DNA of 34,022 bases from JBBAEA01 sp041656175 (GTDB lineage: Bacteria > Myxococcota_A > Bradymonadia > UBA4248), in NCBI GenBank assembly GCA_041656175.1, contig JBBAEA010000016.1:1-34022 (forward strand), in the 5' to 3' direction. This document shows, piece after piece, positions 15,727 to 24,053 of this stretch. Numbering within the stretch: the first letter of the stretch is position 1; each line of letters begins with the position of its first letter. The translations under genes and the position numbers were made by a program. The notes below the pieces were generated by a model. The model was given only the letters and a program-made list of their open reading frames with translations, made no database searches and had not been told where the DNA came from.

Positions 15727-17545
15727 CAGTCACAGATTTGGCAAGATTTCGGGGTTGATCTACGTCGTTTCCGAGTAGGTCAGAGAGGTGGTAGGCGAGC
15801 AGTTGGAGGGGGATGATGGAGAGCAGGGGCTGGGCGAATTCGTCGGTGTTTGGCATGGTGAACGAGAAGTCGGAAATCTCTTTTAGATCTTCGTCGCCTT
15901 GGGTAACGACGGATATTATGCGGCCACCGCGGGCTTTAACCTCTTGGAGATTCGATAAAGTCTTGGAGTAAACCGAATTTTTAGGCGAAATAACGATGAC
16001 GGGTAGTTTTTCGTCGATGAGTGCGATGGGGCCGTGTTTCATTTCGCCAGAGGGGTAGGCTTCGGCGTGTATGTAGGTAATTTCTTTGAGTTTGAGGGCG
16101 CCTTCTTTGGCGATGGGGTAGTGAACGCCGCGTCCTAAGAAAAGGAAGGAGTTGCAGCGTAGTAGGCTTTTTGCTACCTCGCGAATATTGTCTACTTCTT
16201 TGAGCATCTCTTCGATTTGCGCGGGGATATCGCGCAGTGTTTGCATGAGTTCTCGCGCTCTTTCTGCGCTCATTTTATCGCTCTCTCGTCCAAGATAAAT
16301 GGCCAATAGCATGATGCTTGCGAGTTGGGTGGTGAAGGCTTTTGTGGAGCATACACCGATTTCTGCGTCCGCTCGGGTGTAGAGCGTAGCGTGTGAGAGC
16401 CGTGGAATGGAAGAGTCAATGACGTTGCAAATGGCTAGTATTTTTGCGCCGCGTTCTTTGGCTAACTGAACGCAGGCTAGGGTGTCGGCGGTTTCACCCG
16501 ATTGCGAAACGGCGATAATGAGGTCGCCTTCCCCAATGATGGGGTCGCGGTAGCGAAACTCGGAGGCGACGTCGACGTCGACAGGAAGGCGTGCGCAGCT
16601 CTCAATGAGGTATTTTCCTAAAAGCCCCGCATGATATGATGTTCCGCAGCCTATAAAGTGAATTTTACGTGATAGTTCTGGCTTTAATTCGACAATACTG
16701 GGTTCCAGTTTTACCTGGCCTTCACTCATGAGGAATCGTGCGCGGAAGGTGTCGATGAGTTTTTCGGGTTGCTCGAAGATTTCCTTGAGCATGTAGTGTT
16801 TGTAACCGTGTTTTTCGGCGCTTTTGAGATCCCATGTAATGCGTTGAACGGGTCGTGTAACGAGGATGTTTTTTTTGTTGTAGATTTCGCAGCCCGTAGT
16901 TTTAACGCTTGCGTAGTCGCCGTCTTCAAGAAAGATGATGTTTCGGCAGTACTCCAGTATTGCCGTGACATCCGAAGCGATGTAGCACTCGTTTTTGCCG
17001 ATGGCGATAACGAGGGGGCTTTGGTGACGGACGACAATGATTTCATCTGGGTTATCGGCCGCGATGATGGCTAGGGCGTAAGAGCCTTCGAGTTTAGCGC
17101 ATGTATCGCGTACGGCATCGAGTAGTTTCTTGCCGTCTTGTAGCGCATCATTAATAAGGTGTGCGATAACCTCGGTGTCGGTTTCGGAGCTAAAGATTTC
17201 TCCTTTTGCTTCGAGTGTGTTTCGCAGCGCGGCGTAGTTCTCGATAATGCCGTTGTGTACGACGGCGACTTTTCCATAAACTTGGGGGTGCGCGTTGAGT
17301 TTGTTGGGTTTTCCGTGGGTGGCCCAACGTGTGTGCCCAATGCCGATGCTTCCCGATATGGGCTCGCTGACAAGTAATTCTGCCAAATTTTCGAGTTTCC
17401 CATGCTCGCGTCTTAGCGCGATAGCGCCCTTAACAATAGATGCTAAGCCCGCCGAGTCGTACCCGCGATAGGCTAGTCGCGATAGCCCTTGCATAATAAC
17501 AGGAACAGCGTCTTGAAGACCAATATATCCAACGATTCCGCACAT
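15719..17545 (-). CDS. glmS: Glutamine-fructose-6-phosphate aminotransferase (isomerizing)
   Basis: 608 residues, the family's usual length. Cys2 of MCGIVGYIG is the N-terminal nucleophile of the class II glutaminase domain (1-~220, with HTRWATHG and NGIIENY). Two SIS sugar-isomerase domains follow, with FIGCGTSYHAG and ISQSGETADT-type loops, and the end NLAKSVTVE is canonical. It converts fructose-6-P plus glutamine to glucosamine-6-P, the first step toward UDP-GlcNAc for peptidoglycan and lipid A. It starts 21 bp after the kinase stop and overlaps the next gene, so kinase, glmS and envelope protein are probably one transcript. I see no glmS ribozyme-like leader; the gap is too short. Confidence 0.97.
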   Translation of the reverse strand: MCGIVGYIGLQDAVPVIMQGLSRLAYRGYDSAGLASIVKGAIALRREHGKLENLAELLVSEPISGSIGIGHTRWATHGKPNKLNAHPQVYGKVAVVHNGIIENYAALRNTLEAKGEIFSSETDTEVIAHLINDALQDGKKLLDAVRDTCAKLEGSYALAIIAADNPDEIIVVRHQSPLVIAIGKNECYIASDVTAILEYCRNIIFLEDGDYASVKTTGCEIYNKKNILVTRPVQRITWDLKSAEKHGYKHYMLKEIFEQPEKLIDTFRARFLMSEGQVKLEPSIVELKPELSRKIHFIGCGTSYHAGLLGKYLIESCARLPVDVDVASEFRYRDPIIGEGDLIIAVSQSGETADTLACVQLAKERGAKILAICNVIDSSIPRLSHATLYTRADAEIGVCSTKAFTTQLASIMLLAIYLGRESDKMSAERARELMQTLRDIPAQIEEMLKEVDNIREVAKSLLRCNSFLFLGRGVHYPIAKEGALKLKEITYIHAEAYPSGEMKHGPIALIDEKLPVIVISPKNSVYSKTLSNLQEVKARGGRIISVVTQGDEDLKEISDFSFTMPNTDEFAQPLLSIIPLQLLAYHLSDLLGNDVDQPRNLAKSVTVE

Positions 17546-17566
17546 AATTCGTTATTTATCCATATT

Positions 17567-19039
17567 TTACGAAAAAACAGCTACAACAATTCCAATAGCA
17601 ACACCTAAAAGTAGCCCTAGAACGAGCCCACCGAAGAACTTTGCAAGCTGTTGGTGTTTGAATTCGCGGTAAATATTAGAGTAGCGCTGTTTTTTGACGG
17701 CTGCAAACTTTTGTTCATGCAGCGAAGAGGGGAGCAGCCCGCTGACTTCTCGCAGAGCGGATTCGGCGTCTTTGGCCTGCGCCGCTTTTGAGCTCAAGTG
17801 CACGACGGGGGTTGGACTTTTTGAGGAGGGTCTTTTGATGTTGTGCTTGTTGTCGATTTTTGGCTTGCTATCGGATTTGATTTTAAGCATGTCAAAGCCG
17901 GGATCGTTGTCGATATCGAGATCTTCAAATACATCCGCGACCCAATCGATGGGGCCACCCTGAAGTTCTGTGCTCTTGTCCTCCTCAACGACGCTCATGC
18001 CCGTGACGAAGGTTTTGAGTAGTTCTGCGTCCCCTGGTGGGAGCATGTTGCCCAGCTCCTGTTCCAGCGACATTTGCACATCCTTCGACACCTTCTCTCC
18101 CTTAAACAGCGTCCACTTCTTGTCGGCGAGATCATTGATGAGCCAGCTAAGATCGAAGCGGTTTAGGGGGATCCCCATGACAGTGGCAAGGGAGGAAATT
18201 TCTAGGAATAACTGGTCGGCTGAGCTGTATCGATCGGCGGGGTTTGCGGCTAGGGTTTTGTGCACAATTTGTATTAAAGCCTCAGGTATGTCGCTTCTTA
18301 TTCGGCGCAAGTCTGGAATAGTGGCAGCTTGTACGGCTTTAAAGGTTTCTAGATCGCTTTCGCGCTGGAAGAGGCGTCGTCCTGCGAGCATTTCCCACAA
18401 AACAATTCCGAGCGAAAAAATATCGCTTTGCGAGGTGATGTTTGGCGGCGATTTTGTTCCTTCGGGCGAAATGTAGGCAAACTTACCCTTAATCATGCCC
18501 TCGGGCGTTGATACGTCATTACTCAGAGCATCTGATAGGCCAAAATCCGCAATTTTCACTTCGCCGTAACGCCCGATCAAGATATTGGGCGGCGAAATAT
18601 CGTTGTGGATCAGCCCCATGGCGTTGCCTTCGTGATCCTGTAGATTATGCGCATAGCTTAATCCTGCGCTAACCTGCTGTACGATGTAGAGTGCAATTCC
18701 GATGGGAAAAGGGGTGTTTCGCGCTTTCATGCGCTCGATCACCGATTTGAGATCCATGCCCTCGATGTATTCCATCACGATGAAGAAGGAGTTCGCGCTT
18801 TGACCAACGTCGTAGACGCGTACAATATTGTCATGCTCAAGCTGGAAGGCTAATCGCGCCTCATCGACGAACATTTGTTGAAAGAGTTTACTTTGCTTTT
18901 GTGCCAGCTCTGGCAGAATTCGCTTGATGGCTACTTTTCTGCGCAGCCCACCGACGGAGAACATCCAACCGAGGAAAACCTCCGCCATACCGCCGCGTCC
19001 CAGCGTGCTCATCAATTCAAAACGTTGCTCTGTTCCCAT
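17567..19039 (-). CDS. Membrane-anchored Ser/Thr protein kinase (non-RD, HND motif)
   Basis: 490 residues, ATG 19039 with GAGGG upstream. Kinase domain ~8-290: GRGGMAEV loop (14-21), VAIK Lys39, Glu60, HNDISPPN (145-152; Arg of the usual HRD replaced by Asn, catalytic Asp147 kept), IADFGLSD (163-170) and ISPEG. Residues ~300-460 are a low-complexity cytoplasmic linker with a Ser/Pro-rich basic patch. A C-terminal hydrophobic segment (GGLVLGLLLGVAIGIVVAV) should anchor it with the kinase inside and essentially no extracellular sensor. Its position directly before glmS suggests a link to cell-envelope or amino-sugar control, but substrates cannot be told from sequence. Confidence 0.92.
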   Translation of the reverse strand: MGTEQRFELMSTLGRGGMAEVFLGWMFSVGGLRRKVAIKRILPELAQKQSKLFQQMFVDEARLAFQLEHDNIVRVYDVGQSANSFFIVMEYIEGMDLKSVIERMKARNTPFPIGIALYIVQQVSAGLSYAHNLQDHEGNAMGLIHNDISPPNILIGRYGEVKIADFGLSDALSNDVSTPEGMIKGKFAYISPEGTKSPPNITSQSDIFSLGIVLWEMLAGRRLFQRESDLETFKAVQAATIPDLRRIRSDIPEALIQIVHKTLAANPADRYSSADQLFLEISSLATVMGIPLNRFDLSWLINDLADKKWTLFKGEKVSKDVQMSLEQELGNMLPPGDAELLKTFVTGMSVVEEDKSTELQGGPIDWVADVFEDLDIDNDPGFDMLKIKSDSKPKIDNKHNIKRPSSKSPTPVVHLSSKAAQAKDAESALREVSGLLPSSLHEQKFAAVKKQRYSNIYREFKHQQLAKFFGGLVLGLLLGVAIGIVVAVFS

Positions 19040-19081
19040 TATACCCTCAGCTTAAGGCAATAAAATCCCCCGAATTATCCC

Positions 19082-19110
19082 TGTATACATTAAAAGCTTC
19101 TTATAGTCAG
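19082..19110 (-). promoter_or_regulatory. Possible promoter of the kinase-glmS operon
   Basis: On the minus strand CTGACT (19110-19105), 17-nt spacer, TATACA (19087-19082), about 45 nt before the kinase start. The -35 box is only a partial match. Confidence 0.4.
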
Positions 19111-19168
19111 TATATCGGGAGATTAGGAGTGTGGAAATAGGGGCTAAAATAGAACCCCCCGTGTAAGA

Positions 19169-22045
19169 CTAATCCACGCTAGCAAGTGCGGGGGCGCTGT
19201 GAACGATTTCTGTAACGATGACTTTTGCGTTCTCTACGCCAATGCGCAGTTCTTGGGCAAGCGTATCGTGGCTTAGGATCCACTCAGCGATGCGAGATTC
19301 TACGAGGCTTTGTATGGTTCTTCGCATGGGGCGCGCGCCGTAAGCTGGTGCGTAGCCACCGTTTTCGAGCAAGAAGTCGATGAGTTCTGGCGCAAAATGG
19401 AGCCGAATTTTCTTCTCATAATATAGGCTATCTGCCGAATCTTTGAGCAAGAGTTTCGCAATTTCCTTAATTTCGTCTATACTTAAGGGGTGGAAGACGA
19501 GTTTTTCTTCGATACGATTCCATAGCTCTGGGCTAAAGTGGCTACGCGCCGATTTAAGGATAATTTCCTCTGCTTGCTCGGGCTTTAGTTTTTGCTCTTT
19601 GGCACCAAAGCCTATGCTCTTTTGCGCGGCTTTAGCCAGCGCTGAAACACCGAGATTGCTGGTCAAAACGACAACAGTATTAGAGAAATCGACGCTTCTT
19701 CCTTTAGCGTCGCTAAGGCGTCCCTCATCGAGTATTTGCAGCAAAATGTTGGCCACATCGGGGTGTGCTTTTTCTATTTCGTCAAAGAGAACAATTTGGT
19801 AGGGGTACTTTCTCAGTGCTTCGGTGAGCAGCCCACCGTCGTCAAAACCGACGTAGCCCGCGGGGGCGCCGATGAGTTTGGCCACCGAGTGCTGTTCCAT
19901 GTACTCGCTCATGTCAAAGCGAATAATGCTGCTCTTAGAGCCAAAGAGAAAATCGGCTAAAACCTTGGCAGCTTCCGTTTTTCCCACGCCAGTGGGGCCT
20001 AAAAATAGGAAAGATCCGATAGGACGATGCGCGCCAAAGCCAGCGTGGTTTCTGCGTACGACTCGCGATATGCGTTCAATGTTCTCGGCATGCCCTATGA
20101 GTTTTGCGCCCATGAGCTCTTCCATCTTTAGAAGTTTCTCGTTCTCCGTCATGAGGAGTTTTTCGAGCGGAATTTCGGCCAACTGCGCGATAACCTTAGC
20201 AACCTCGGTGCAGCTAACTTCGCTCTTGCCTTCGCGATGCGCGATGGAGCCCGCGCGATCTAAAACAGATAGCGCCTTATCGGGTAGGGCTCTTTCCTTA
20301 ATAAAGCGTTCCGAGAGCTTGACCGCACTTGTGATGGCTTCTTTGCAATACTTCAGATCATGGTGCAGTTCGTACTGCTCGATTATTCCATCATTAATAA
20401 TGCGGATCGAGGTTTTGACATCGGGTGGCTTCACTTCAATGACGTCAAATCTCCGCTCAAAGGCGGGATCCGAGTCGACTGCGCGGCGAAATTCCTGCGA
20501 AGTTGTTGCCCCAATACACACGAGTTCCCCGCGCGACATCGCCAGCTTGAGGTCGGCGGCAACGTCCGCAGCGGCCTCTGAGTTTGCGCCACCTAACCAA
20601 GAGTGTATTTCGTCCAAAAATAAAATAATCTGACCTTGCGCTAGCCTAAACTCAGACTTTATAGCGTTAAGTCGCTCTTGGACGGCACCGCGAAGTTGGG
20701 TGCTACACATAAAGGAGTTAAAATCTAGGGCAATGATGGTGTGTTGTTCAAATCCGCGTGGCGCCTTGTTTTTCGCCATATTAAGGGCAAGCCCTTCGAT
20801 GATAGCGGTTTTGCCAACGCCAGGTTCGCCGATGAGTATGGGGTTGTTACTTCGCCGTTTTCGCAGGATGTCGATGAGCTGCTCTATTTCGTGTTCTCGC
20901 TCGATGACGGGATCGAGTTTGCCTGCCTTCGCCTCGGCGAGCAGATTTCGACCAAAGCGGCATAGGGTGGGGAAGCGCGAGGGGCTAAGCGCGAAGGGGT
21001 TAAAGCCAGGAACAACGATTCGGCGCTTTTCATGAGCGCCCGCGCGACTTGCCGCACGCAATTCGCTCGATGAGCGGTGAGTGCTATTATTTGAGCGGTG
21101 AGTGCTATTATTATGGATAGTACCGCCAGCTCTGCGTTTTGGCGCGGGTTTTGCGTTGGTCTCCAGTTTCGAGTCCTTCGACTCAAGAGAGCTAAGGTTT
21201 TGTATGCCGCTCTTTGGCTTGGGAGCGCTTTTTTGAGGAGCGCTCAGCGCTTTTTGTTCCTGGGACTGGCGAAGACGCATGCGCTTAGCGAGGTCAACGG
21301 CGGTTGCTTGCTGGCTCTCGCGTGCAGATAAGGGGCGCTTGAGCGGCGCTTGTGTAGCGCTTGTCTTACGCGCAGCGGGCGTTTGTTGTGCAGGAGCTAC
21401 GCCGTTAGAGGCCGTGGGCGCTGGCTGCACTTCGATTTTTGGCTTGGATTTGGGCGGCGTATCTGGGCAAACCCTAGTTCCTACGCTCGGCGTTACGGGG
21501 ATAAAATCTAGTGTCGGCTCTCCGCTGGGGCTAAAACTAGTGACAGGTATAATAGTGGGAGAGCGACGCGCTACAGCAGGAGCCTGTACGCTGCGAGCAT
21601 GGCTGTAGCTTTGGCTTTGCACAGCAGTCTGTCGCATGCTCACGTGGTTTTCAGTGCCGCTAAAGGCGAGTTGGCGCGCGAGGTCTAAATCGAGGTTGAG
21701 CGCTTGGAGTAGGGCTTGGGCTATGCATGGCTCATCCAGTATAGCCATCAAAAGCTGATCTGGCCTCACCTCATCCTCGCGAATGCAACTCGTCAGCCTC
21801 GCCGCGCGGTCCAGTAATCGCTGTATGGCATCTCCGGGCTCTCCGCGAAAGCGGTAGTGCGACAAAGCATACTGCAGCGCTTGATCGGATAAGCCGATGC
21901 TTCGCAGTATTTGACCTGAAGGGCCAGGGGCATCAAGCAAACTTTTGAGCAAAATTGCCGTGTTTGGCGTTATGTTATAGCGATTAGCCTCAAGCTTAGC
22001 TTGCTTAACTATAGAACGTAAATCATGACTCCACTCTACCGACAT
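19169..22045 (-). CDS. Clp/Hsp100-type AAA+ unfoldase (ClpA/ClpC-like) with long linker
   Basis: 958 residues from ATG 22045, with AAGGAGGA 5-6 nt upstream (a TTG at 22048 is rejected). Approximate residue positions: Clp N domain ~5-130; an unusual Ser/Pro/Gln/Lys-rich linker ~135-345 containing a tandem NNSTHRS; AAA D1 with GEPGVGKT (~406-413), FLDEIHSW Walker B and FERRFDV arginine finger; then AAA D2 with GPTGVGKT (~683-690), LFDEIEKAHPD and the D2-small domain. No ClpB-type coiled-coil M domain is present between D1 and D2. An IGF tripeptide (~811-813) lies where ClpA and ClpX carry their ClpP-docking IGL/F loop, suggesting a protease partner rather than a disaggregase. No clpS or clpP is adjacent. 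Has its own promoter. Confidence 0.92.
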   Translation of the reverse strand: MSVEWSHDLRSIVKQAKLEANRYNITPNTAILLKSLLDAPGPSGQILRSIGLSDQALQYALSHYRFRGEPGDAIQRLLDRAARLTSCIREDEVRPDQLLMAILDEPCIAQALLQALNLDLDLARQLAFSGTENHVSMRQTAVQSQSYSHARSVQAPAVARRSPTIIPVTSFSPSGEPTLDFIPVTPSVGTRVCPDTPPKSKPKIEVQPAPTASNGVAPAQQTPAARKTSATQAPLKRPLSARESQQATAVDLAKRMRLRQSQEQKALSAPQKSAPKPKSGIQNLSSLESKDSKLETNAKPAPKRRAGGTIHNNSTHRSNNSTHRSSSELRAASRAGAHEKRRIVVPGFNPFALSPSRFPTLCRFGRNLLAEAKAGKLDPVIEREHEIEQLIDILRKRRSNNPILIGEPGVGKTAIIEGLALNMAKNKAPRGFEQHTIIALDFNSFMCSTQLRGAVQERLNAIKSEFRLAQGQIILFLDEIHSWLGGANSEAAADVAADLKLAMSRGELVCIGATTSQEFRRAVDSDPAFERRFDVIEVKPPDVKTSIRIINDGIIEQYELHHDLKYCKEAITSAVKLSERFIKERALPDKALSVLDRAGSIAHREGKSEVSCTEVAKVIAQLAEIPLEKLLMTENEKLLKMEELMGAKLIGHAENIERISRVVRRNHAGFGAHRPIGSFLFLGPTGVGKTEAAKVLADFLFGSKSSIIRFDMSEYMEQHSVAKLIGAPAGYVGFDDGGLLTEALRKYPYQIVLFDEIEKAHPDVANILLQILDEGRLSDAKGRSVDFSNTVVVLTSNLGVSALAKAAQKSIGFGAKEQKLKPEQAEEIILKSARSHFSPELWNRIEEKLVFHPLSIDEIKEIAKLLLKDSADSLYYEKKIRLHFAPELIDFLLENGGYAPAYGARPMRRTIQSLVESRIAEWILSHDTLAQELRIGVENAKVIVTEIVHSAPALASVD

Positions 22046-22086
22046 CAACTTCCTCCTTGAAGAAAATCCATCGTTTCACGGGTGCA

Positions 22087-22115
22087 AATATAACAGCAAA
22101 GCTACACGCTGTAAA
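22087..22115 (-). promoter_or_regulatory. Sigma-70-type promoter of the Clp-like gene
   Basis: On the minus strand TTTACA (22115-22110), 17-nt spacer, TATATT (22092-22087), about 35 nt before the ribosome site. This is a housekeeping-type promoter, not an obvious sigma-32 heat-shock promoter. Confidence 0.6.
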
Positions 22116-22504
22116 AATTACCATCTCCGAAACTCACGCGCTTTAGGCTAAGCACGACTAGCCATGTTCTACACTGCACTAAAAAGGGCGACAAGTTGAA
22201 ATACACTTGAATATTGTCAGTAGAACGCAATTGTTGTGTAAAATGAATGACTTAAGAGGTATAGATTATTATTCGGGTGAGAGAGAGCTAAGCTCCTAAG
22301 GTAAAATCTAGATAAAGGATAAAATCTTTAATAAATTCAATCATATCTTTATTATTTACTATAATCAAACTTAAGTTTTGCCTCGCCAAATAGCAGTAAA
22401 AACGAAGAAGATACTAAAATCTCTCTAAATTATGGGTAAATCTTGAAATAATGCTGAAAATATTAAATTAAATATATTGTTGTTTCGAAAATAGTTTATA
22501 TTCA

Positions 22505-22760
22505 TTGTGTTTCATGCTTCTTTTTTTGCACAAAACCGTTTTTTTCGCATTTTTCGTCCTCATTAGTTTTGAGCTTAGAGCCATGGCTTGGGACAGCGCT
22601 TCAATCCTGTGCAAAGCTCTCAAAAATACGCTTTTCTGTGCCATTTTGATCCTAGCTCTAGGAGGCAAGGAGTGCGGCAAGGGAACGACCTTGAGGTCGT
22701 GACCGCGCCAAACGACGCAGCCGACGACGAAATAGGCCAAAATGGCAAAGAAAAAGTGCG
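22505..22760 (-). repeat. Inverted-repeat element R3, copy 1
   Basis: The part 22632-22754 has inverted ends TTTTCTGTGCCATTTT / AAAATGGCAAAGAAAA and an inner perfect hairpin ACGACC-TTGA-GGTCGT (22685-22700). Read on the minus strand it is homologous to 33572-33694. The 22505-22630 part has T-rich sequence resembling a further degenerate arm. Confidence 0.75.
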
Positions 22761-22770
22761 CTTCTTTAGA

Positions 22771-22808
22771 CGGGGTTTGGGGCGCTAGCCCCAAAAAACA
22801 AAATCAGG
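22771..22808 (+). repeat. Short GC hairpin repeat R4, copy 1
   Basis: GGGG then TTTGGGGC-GCTA-GCCCCAAA (22776-22795), followed by an A-rich run and AAATCAG. The same arrangement occurs at 29961-29999 with changed but still pairing arms. The A-run after the hairpin means it is not a standard terminator on the plus strand. Confidence 0.6.
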
Positions 22809-22860
22809 CGCGAGTCGATGAAGACGAACAAAAGTAGCAACAATACGTATTTTGCTTAGC

Positions 22861-22889
22861 TTGGCAAAGCGGGGAGTCGGTGTTAGAGT
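22861..22889 (+). promoter_or_regulatory. Possible promoter of the cyclase-family gene
   Basis: TTGGCA (22861-22866), 17-nt spacer, TAGAGT (22884-22889), about 57 nt before the start at 22947. Confidence 0.45.
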
Positions 22890-22946
22890 TTTGCGGTGAT
22901 TCCTTGCGTTGGGCGAGGATGTCTGTGATGAAACGAGGAGAGAGTG

Positions 22947-23771
22947 ATGAAAAACCAAGAATTTCTTGATATTATGCGTGACAAGGTCAAGGTTTACGAT
23001 TTAACGATGCCGCTGAGCATTCACACACCGCCTTGGCCGAGCTACATGCCGCTGCAAATTCAGTATTTTAAGCGTCTTGCGGGCTGCAACGGTGGGGGCA
23101 TGGGCGCGAACGGGCAAGTTATCAAGATGAGCAACCACGTTGGGACGCATATGGACGGCGAGATTCACTTTTGCGCAAACGGTCGCGCGATTGGCGAGGT
23201 GCCGCTAGAGGAGTGGATTGGACCGGGCGCGGTGGTCGATATTTCCGAAGACGTTGAGGATTACGGAATCTACACGCCTGATCTCCTCATGTCGAAGTGC
23301 GAAATCCAAAAAGGCGACATTTTGGTCATCAACACGGGCTATCACAAATACGATTGGACGCACAAAACCGCCGACGAAATCCGCTATTTCGTTAAGCATC
23401 CTGGACCCAGCCCCGACTTCCACAAGTGGGCTCTGGAAATGAAAATCAAGTGGATTGGCGTCGACTGCGGCTCGGCCGACCACCCCTTCAACACCATCAT
23501 CCGACAGTGGCAACCCGAGCACTTCCAACTCGCCGACGCCTTGGTTCGCGAACGCTACAACAAATCTTGGGACGAACTCTACCCCATCGAAGAGTACTAC
23601 CAAGCCATGCACCTGAAGCTCTTCCCCGCTGGCATCGTTCACGCCGAGTGTTTAGGCGGCGATATTGCCGAAGTGGGAAGCAAACGCCTCTGGATCGGCG
23701 CCTTCCCTTGGCGCGCCATCGAAATGGAATCCTGCGGCTGCCGAATTATCGCCTTTGATACCGAGGCATAA
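22947..23771 (+). CDS. Cyclase / kynurenine formamidase-like metal-dependent hydrolase
   Basis: 274 residues from ATG 22947; a GTG 3 nt earlier is in frame, but GGAG lies 6 nt before the ATG. The signature SNHVGTHMDGEIHF (~52-65) corresponds to the HxGTHxDxPxHF zinc-binding motif of the cyclase superfamily (PF04199), which includes bacterial kynurenine formamidase and polyketide cyclases. Further support: LTMPLSIHTPPWP near the N-terminus, VVDIS, and GDILVINTGYHKY. Members usually hydrolyse amide or lactone bonds of small acids; the substrate is not clear. A HutH-family enzyme 3 kb downstream on the same strand hints at aromatic or imidazole amino-acid metabolism, but repeat copy C separates them, so co-transcription is uncertain. 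Confidence 0.85.
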   Translation: MKNQEFLDIMRDKVKVYDLTMPLSIHTPPWPSYMPLQIQYFKRLAGCNGGGMGANGQVIKMSNHVGTHMDGEIHFCANGRAIGEVPLEEWIGPGAVVDISEDVEDYGIYTPDLLMSKCEIQKGDILVINTGYHKYDWTHKTADEIRYFVKHPGPSPDFHKWALEMKIKWIGVDCGSADHPFNTIIRQWQPEHFQLADALVRERYNKSWDELYPIEEYYQAMHLKLFPAGIVHAECLGGDIAEVGSKRLWIGAFPWRAIEMESCGCRIIAFDTEA

Positions 23772-23796
23772 GTCGAATTTTATTCGTTTTTAGTTT

Positions 23797-23944
23797 TTGG
23801 GGGAAGTTTCCCCCTCGCGTGGGCTTCTTCGCAAAATTCGACAACGAACGCAAAAATCTCTGCGGTGTTTTTGCTAAACGCTCAACCACCGCAGAGCTTG
23901 CGTTCGTAGCGCCTTTTGCTCAGCGATCCCACGCTACCCCCTCT
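23797..23944 (+). repeat. Hairpin element R2, copy C
   Basis: Begins 26 bp after the cyclase stop. The flanks match copies A and B, but the stem is different: CGAACGCAA (23845-23853) pairs with TTGCGTTCG (23898-23906), and CTCTGCGGTG (23858-23867) with CACCGCAGAG (23887-23896). The loop TTTTTGCTAAACGCTCAA is nearly the same as in copy A. The outer pair GCGTGGG / CCCACGC replaces GCGCGGG / CCCGCGC, another compensatory change. The edge palindrome is GGGGGAAGTTTCCCCC. Confidence 0.85.
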
Positions 23945-24053
23945 GTTTCTTGCGTGCTTCATTATTTTACGTTCTTTTAAACCCCAAATAATAGGACATG
24001 TCTTAAACATTCGCCTCGTGATTTTTTAAGCGAGTCAATGTATTAATCTTCCT

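Larger units (their letters stand above)
22046..22946. other. Long intergenic region: clp promoter, AT-rich stretch, repeats, cyclase promoter
   Basis: 22046-22200 carries the clp promoter. 22200-22500 is AT-rich with no gene I can support. 22505-22800 is repeat material (listed). The rest leads to the promoter of the cyclase-family gene. Reading frames here on either strand are repeat-derived. Confidence 0.5.

Noticed and set aside
17546..17566. glmS ribozyme or riboswitch before glmS
   Set aside because: Only 21 bp separate the kinase stop and the glmS start, too short for the ribozyme.
22468..22794. 108-codon minus-strand frame, partly similar to frames near 33550
   Set aside because: Lies in the R3 repeat; the similarity is repeat DNA and is present in more than one frame.
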